From the NCBI RefSeq assembly GCF_033115175.1, contig NC_084835.1, positions 54,746,948-54,810,947 on the forward strand: DNA of 64,000 nucleotides. Reading direction: 5' to 3'. Numbering within the stretch: the first letter of the stretch is position 1; every line of letters starts with the position of its first letter. The translations under genes and the position numbers were made by a program. The DNA is from Lepus europaeus. Taxonomy: Eukaryota; Chordata; Mammalia; Lagomorpha; Leporidae. Shown piece by piece: positions 59,406 through 64,000 of the stretch. The notes beneath the pieces are model-generated. The model worked only from the letters and a program-made list of their open reading frames with translations, was not told the DNA's origin and searched no databases.

Positions 59406-59744
59406 TTTTTTTTTTGACAGGCAAAGTGGACAGTGAGAGAGAGAGACAGAGAGAAAGGTCTTCCTTTTCTATTGGTTTACTCCCCAATGGCTGCTGTAGC
59501 TGGCATGCTGGGGCCAGCACACCGCGCTGATCCGAAGCCAGGAGCCAGGTGCTTCTCCTGGTCTCCCATGTGGATGCAGGACCCAAGCACTTGGGCCATC
59601 CTCCACTGCACTCCCAGGCCACAGCAGAGAGCTGGACTGGAAGAGGGGCAACCGGGACAGAATCCAGCACCCCGACCAGGACTAGAACCCAGGGTGCCAG
59701 CGCTGCAGGCAGAGGATTAGCCTATTGAGCTGCAGTGCCGGCCC
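59406..59744 (-). mobile_element. CSINE2-type SINE, antisense
   Basis: Poly(T) then gacaggcaaagtgg; ends gagctgcagtgccggccc. Full-length. The TSD is not clear. Confidence 0.94.
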
Positions 59745-59992
59745 AAAAAAAGTTTTTACTCAGGTTTGATTCTACTCATCTGTTTACCACCCATTCACCC
59801 ATTCTTCCCTCTTTTAGTCATTTATTAACTCATATGATCAAATGTTTTTCTATTATTCAAGGTACTGTGTACATGTATGTTAGCAACAATGGAGAGCAAT
59901 CGTGCAGGCACATTGAAGTGCATAGTTTAAGACAAATTGCTGTGCAAACCAGGAGGATAAGACATGCTCCATTCTATATATTTTCACACTTT
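59745..59992. other. Nothing recognised
   Basis: Short unique-looking interval. Confidence 0.5.
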
Positions 59993-60033
59993 TTCTTTTT
60001 AAAGTTTTATTTATTTGAGAGGCAGAGTTACAC

Positions 60034-60097
<64 letters not shown>

Positions 60098-60346
60098 GGA
60101 GAGAAAGGCCTTCAGTCCACTGATTCAGTCCCCAAATGGCCTCAACGGCTAGAGCGTCACCAATCTGAAGCCAGGAATCAAGAGCTTCTTCTGGGTGCAG
60201 GGACCCAAGCATTTGGGCCATCTTCTACTACTTTTCCCAGGCCATAAACAGACAGCTGGATCTGAAGAAGAGCAGCCAGCTGGGACTCAAAACTCTGCCA
60301 GTGCCACAGGCAGAGGCTTAGCCTACTATGCCACTGTGCTGGTTCC
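59993..60346 (-). mobile_element. CSINE with expanded (GA)n
   Basis: Antisense; GA tract of about 65 bp at 60,036-60,098. Approximate TSD tcacacttt and ttacacttt. Confidence 0.92.
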
Positions 60347-60721
60347 TTTACACTTTATTTTTGATATCACATGTTGCTCATGGCAGAAAAAAATAAGGAA
60401 TTCACATAAGCAAAAATGAAAACAAAAACATTCCATAATCCTACTACATAGAAATAAGAACCACTGTTTTAAAATATATACCACCCATCTTTTTTTTTAT
60501 CTGTATACACTGCATTGACATCATACTGTATATGCAGGTTTGACAAATTGTTTATAAATCGATGCTTCAAAATAGTTTTGAAAATGAAATAGAAGAAAAA
60601 CACTATATTAAAATTACATATTAGTGCCAAGTTTGTTCAAGAATGAAGGTGTCAGTTCACAGAGCAGCTACCGTGAGCATCTGAGTCAACCTCCTTCAGT
60701 AGCCTTTGCTTTATGGGCTTT

Positions 60722-60935
60722 TTTTCCCCAGATAAATCTTTTATTTAATGAATACAAACTTCATGTATTTCTTAAGTACAACTTCAGGATATTACTATAT
60801 CTTCCCACGGTGCCCCCTCCCACCCCTCTTCTTCCTCCTTCTCCTATTCCCAGTCTTATTTTATACTAAAATCTATTTTCAATTAACTTTATGCAGAGAA
60901 GATTAAGTCTATGTAAGTAAAGAGTAAGAAGGAAT
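60722..60935 (-). mobile_element. L1 3' end, antisense
   Basis: ttttatttaatgaatacaaa then a polypyrimidine block (ccctcccacccctcttcttc) and gaagattaagtctatg: the reverse complement of a rabbit-type L1 3'UTR. Confidence 0.8.
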
Positions 60936-60939
60936 ACCC

Positions 60940-61082
60940 ATTGTGCCATCTTATGTTGTTTTCCCAAGTGCATTAGTAGGAAGCTGGATCAGAAGTAGAG
61001 TAGCTGGGACTTGAACTGGTGCACATACGCGATGCAGCACTGCAGACAATGGCTTTTACTTACTACGCTGCAATGCTGACCC
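60940..61082 (-). mobile_element. CSINE fragment, antisense
   Basis: Head half only (ttttcccaagtgcattagta to ctgcaatgctgacc). Confidence 0.75.
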
Positions 61083-61094
61083 TGATTCCTCACT

Positions 61095-61777
61095 TTTGAT
61101 GTTCACCTTTATTAGAAATAGAATTCTTGGTTGACACCTTTTTTTTTCTTTTAGCACTTTGAACACACAGGCCTGTTGCCTTGAGACCTACAAAATTTTG
61201 AATGAATAATCTGCTGGTAATCTTTTTGAGAAGTTGTTTCTCTCATTGGTTTCAAGTCTCTTTTTTCAAAAGTTTGACTATGGAGTACTTGTGGAGTTGG
61301 AGCTGTTGAGCCTCTTGGATACGCGAATTGAGGCCCTGGAACAAATGTAGTGAGTTTTTAGCCATTATTTCTTCAAGTAATCTCTTTGTCCTTTTCTCTG
61401 TCTTTTCTTACAAGCATTCCCATCAGTAGATGTTGGTCCTCTTGATGGTGTTCCCATGGGTGCCTTCAGTTCTATGCATTTATCTTCAGTTCTTTTTTAA
61501 TTTTCCTCAGGTTTGGTAATTTCCCTTGTCCTGTTTTCTAGTTCACTCATTCTTTGTTCTATCTGCTCAAATCTGCTTTGAATCTGTTGAATTGTTCAGC
61601 TCCATTACTGTGTTTTTCAACTCAACAATTTTCTTTCTTTTTATCTGTTCTAGCTCTTCATTGAATTTTCATTTTCCAAACATAATTTTCTTTATTTCTT
61701 CACATTTTCCTCTGGTTCTTTGAGTATCTTTAAGAAAATTGTTTGAAAGCCTATTGCTAGTATATCTATTATCATCA
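61095..61777 (-). mobile_element. Old L1 5' region, antisense
   Basis: T-rich antisense stretch with aaatgtagtgagtttttagcc and ttgaattgttcagctccatt, as found in the 5' interval of old L1M elements. It continues after the LTR at 62,469. Confidence 0.6.
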
Positions 61778-62468
61778 TGTTGGACCTCTCAGTTGCAGAG
61801 ATGCCCACTTGCTCAGGAGGATGCCCAAAGATCCAGACTCCAGACCAGTTGATGCAAAAAGCACGAGGTTTTTATTGAACGTTTGCGCAAACGGACCCCC
61901 ACCTCAGGCGGTGAGGAGCCCTGAGCGGCAGTTTCACACAGGTTATATAGGCAACGAATTAGCATATTCCTAATGCGCATGCTTAGGATTGGTCAGTTCA
62001 GAGGGACCATTAGCATATGGGAGAATGCTGGCGAAGAATGCTGATGGAGAGTGCTGGTGGAAAATGCAGAGGTGGCACGGGATTGGCTGGTTCGGAGGGA
62101 CAATTAGCATACCGGAGAATGCTGAGGGCGAGTGCTGAGGGAGAGTGCTGAGGGAGAGTGCTGAGGTGTTACAGGATTGGCCGGTCGCAGTGGCATCATA
62201 AGTGCGCGCCTAGAGACTCTCCGAAGGGGAGGGGCAGCTCTGCTCTGGGTGCGCCCAGAGGTTTCCCGGAGGGGAGGGGCAGTTCTGCTCTGGGCATGCC
62301 TAGAGATTCACTGAAGGGGACTGACTTTTCCTTCCCAGAGAACGTCCTGCCTGCTAGACTCTGGGGAACATCTAACCTCTTAAGAAGCCCCTGATATTTG
62401 CCCAGGCCTAGTTTATTGTCCCTCCCCCCATAAGGGTCCTTCAATCAGGCCAACTGATGATATTAACA
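61778..62468 (-). mobile_element. CpG-rich solo LTR, antisense, with tandem U3 repeats
   Basis: The minus-strand reading has a U3 start TGTTAATATC, a TATA box ctatataacc (complement of 61,941-61,950), AATAAA (complement of 61,870-61,875) and a U5 ending in ...CCAACA. The 4-nt terminal inverted repeat TGTT/AACA fits an LTR. U3 holds two tandem copies of an about 60-bp unit (62,221-62,340) and three or more gagagtgctgaggg units (62,110-62,165). Flanked by old L1 on both sides. CATCA is seen at both edges, but boundaries would need a 2-nt loss. No internal retroviral sequence adjoins it. Confidence 0.78.
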
Positions 62469-62770
62469 TCAAGGCAGTTGCTGATGAGTTTTTTGGTTAT
62501 AGAAGCCATACTTTACATACTTGCATGCCATGTGACTTTTTTTTTTTTTTTTTGAAAATCAAACATTTGGATCTACCTGGTGGTAGCTCCGAGAATCACA
62601 GCCTGCCATGCCACAGAATTTGCATTTTTTATTATTGACTTTGTCTATTGTGCTTGTTTCTAATTTTTGTAGTTTCTTTCTCATCCTGAGATATGCACAT
62701 GGGACTTCTCAAGTCTCTTCTGAGCCTGCGTATGAACAGACATTTTCTATTTTCCCCATAAAGAAAAAAA
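62469..62770 (-). mobile_element. Old L1 5' region, antisense, continued
   Basis: ggttatagaagccatacttt and gaaaatcaaacatttggatc continue the L1 interrupted at 61,777. Confidence 0.55.
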
Positions 62771-62812
62771 AGAAGGACAATTAAAATGGTACTAGACATT
62801 TAAATCCACTGG

Positions 62813-62815
<3 letters not shown>

Positions 62816-62882
<67 letters not shown>

Positions 62883-62962
62883 TCCCATATAGATATATAT
62901 AGATATAGATATAGATAGATATGGATATATAGATAGATATCCCTATATAATGTACTTATATC
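62816..62962. repeat. (CT)n and TAGATA microsatellites
   Basis: About 65 bp of CT repeat followed by degenerate tagata/tatagata units. Confidence 0.95.
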
Positions 62963-62971
62963 CATATGTAT

Positions 62972-63042
62972 ATATAAAGATTTATTTATGTGAAAGGCAG
63001 AGCAACAGAGATAGGAAGAGAGATCTTCCACCCACTGATTTA
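62972..63042 (-). mobile_element. CSINE tail fragment, antisense
   Basis: agatttatttatgtgaaagg to cttccacccactgattt: the tail end only. Together with the CT/GA tract it suggests a SINE tail from which the microsatellite grew. Confidence 0.75.
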
Positions 63043-63067
63043 TAGTTGGACAAAAATATAAAATTTT

Positions 63068-63349
63068 CAGTGCTGGATTCTGGCACAGTTCTTTAAACTG
63101 CTGTTTGTGGTGTCAGCATCTCATACAAGCACTGGCTTGAGTCCTGACTGCTGCACTTCAGATGCAGCTCCCTGCTAATGCTGCTGGGAAGTGGCAGAAG
63201 ATGGCCCATGTGTTTGGGCCCCTGGCACCAGAGGAACTTCCTAGCTTCTGGTTTCATCCTGGCCCATACCTGGCTGTCGCAGTCATTTGAGGAGCAAACC
63301 AGCAGATCTTCACCTATGTGTTGCTCTGCCTTTTAAATAAATTCATCTT
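63068..63349 (+). mobile_element. CSINE, diverged
   Basis: Body agatggcccatgtgtttggg is recognisable. The CT tract is lost, and it ends ttttaaataaattcatcttg. Confidence 0.85.
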
Positions 63350-63505
63350 GGGACCAACACTGTGGAGTAGCAGGTAAAGTCCTTGGGTCCCAGCACCCAC
63401 ATAGGAGATACAGAGGAAGCTCCTAGTTCCTGGCTTTGGATCAGCTGAATTCCAGCTGTTTCAGCCATTTGGGTAGTGAACCAGTGGATGGAAGACCTCT
63501 CACAT

Positions 63506-63536
<31 letters not shown>

Positions 63537-63590
63537 CTGCCTACAACTCTGCCTTTCAAATAAATAAATAAATCTTTTTAAAAATAAAAA
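63350..63590 (+). mobile_element. CSINE with internal deletion
   Basis: Head gggaccaacactgtggagta joins ggtaaagtcc directly to ttgggtcccagcaccc, omitting about 100 nt of the body. The tail is intact (AAATAAATAAATAAATC). Confidence 0.9.
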
Positions 63591-64000
63591 AGAAATAGTA
63601 CTGTAAACCACATGTCTTATTTTAAAACACTAGGCATGACCCCATTTTTATTTTAATAAATGTGTAGATATACTATTTTGTTTTAAAAAAATATAAGGGA
63701 TAAGTTGAGAGATGTTCAGTATTTATCTCTGATTGATCAATTTAGAGGCTTCCTTTTTTTGCTTATTTCACTTTTGTACTTATTGTATGATAGATATTGT
63801 TATAGTAAGAAAAAATGGTGTGTTAATTAAATATTTCTAGAAAGTGTGAAAAATTACAGAAATCTTATTGCACCCTAGAATTCAGGCAGCAAACAGAGGA
63901 TGTGATTTGTCACAAGATGTGAGATGCAAGTGCCTGCTAAGGAGACTGGTTTTCTGCTGCTGTTCTGAGCACCTGCTAAAGCTTCCTCACTTCTAACATG
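63591..64000. other. Nothing recognised
   Basis: AT-rich, no gene or repeat identified before the window ends. Confidence 0.5.

Noticed and set aside
59735..60247. 170-codon frame with long Arg/Glu repeat
   Set aside because: The repeat is the (GA)n tract of an antisense CSINE; not a protein.
49941..62476. The same acatcaagg at the right edge of two antisense LTRs (49,945 and 62,466)
   Set aside because: A 9-mer coincidence is possible, the flanks differ beyond it, and the LTRs are otherwise dissimilar.

Overview
This is mammalian nuclear DNA, almost certainly from a lagomorph and most likely rabbit (Oryctolagus). About forty-five copies or fragments of the rabbit C-repeat SINE (CSINE) occur, along with many L1 3' ends of the rabbit type (an AG-rich, G-rich 3'UTR ending in AATAAAAGTT and an A-tail). 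There is no operon structure, no CRISPR array, and no intact protein-coding gene, tRNA or rRNA gene that I can support. It reads as intergenic or deep intronic sequence built from layers of retrotransposons. Nearly all open frames of 60-200 codons are translations of SINE, L1 or LTR DNA.

Layout. 1-1013: rabbit L1 3'UTR pieces in opposite orientation around an A-tailed, LTR-like repeat. 1-12 kb: mainly old L1 in antisense orientation. It is interrupted by a processed pseudogene of BCL2L1 (5.45-8.33 kb, minus strand) which itself carries a SINE, and by a run of CSINEs including two that used the same target. 12-15.8 kb: little recognisable. 15.8-19.8 kb: an old sense-strand L1 carrying a younger L1 and three CSINE2 copies. 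20.4-23.1 kb: CSINE2 and a 5'-inverted (twin-primed) L1. 24.6-26.2 kb: a second retrocopy-like block, a 3'UTR with poly(A) signals on the minus strand, whose source gene I do not recognise. 27-35 kb: mostly CSINEs plus a 5'-truncated L1 with a clear target-site duplication (TSD). 35.7-37.7 kb: the 5' part of an endogenous retrovirus with a tRNA-His-type primer-binding site. 38-42 kb: other LTR-like material. 42.6-46.4 kb: sense-strand L1 interrupted by SINEs and one LTR. 46.4-51.7 kb: ancient repeats and an antisense LTR. 52-55.5 kb: a sense-strand L1 with recognisable endonuclease and reverse transcriptase remnants and a large internal deletion. 55.9-60.4 kb: more L1, LTR and SINE. 61.8-62.5 kb: a CpG-rich antisense solo LTR inside an older L1. 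62.8-64 kb: long CT and TAGATA microsatellites and CSINEs.

The elements do not work together as a system. What the window offers is a readable insertion chronology (L1, then BCL2L1 retrocopy, then CSINE2; L1 in L1; SINE in SINE TSD), several clean TSDs, one recognised pseudogene and one unidentified retrocopy. I found no convincing new biological system. Names of repeat subfamilies come from memory of their consensus sequences, not from a database search.
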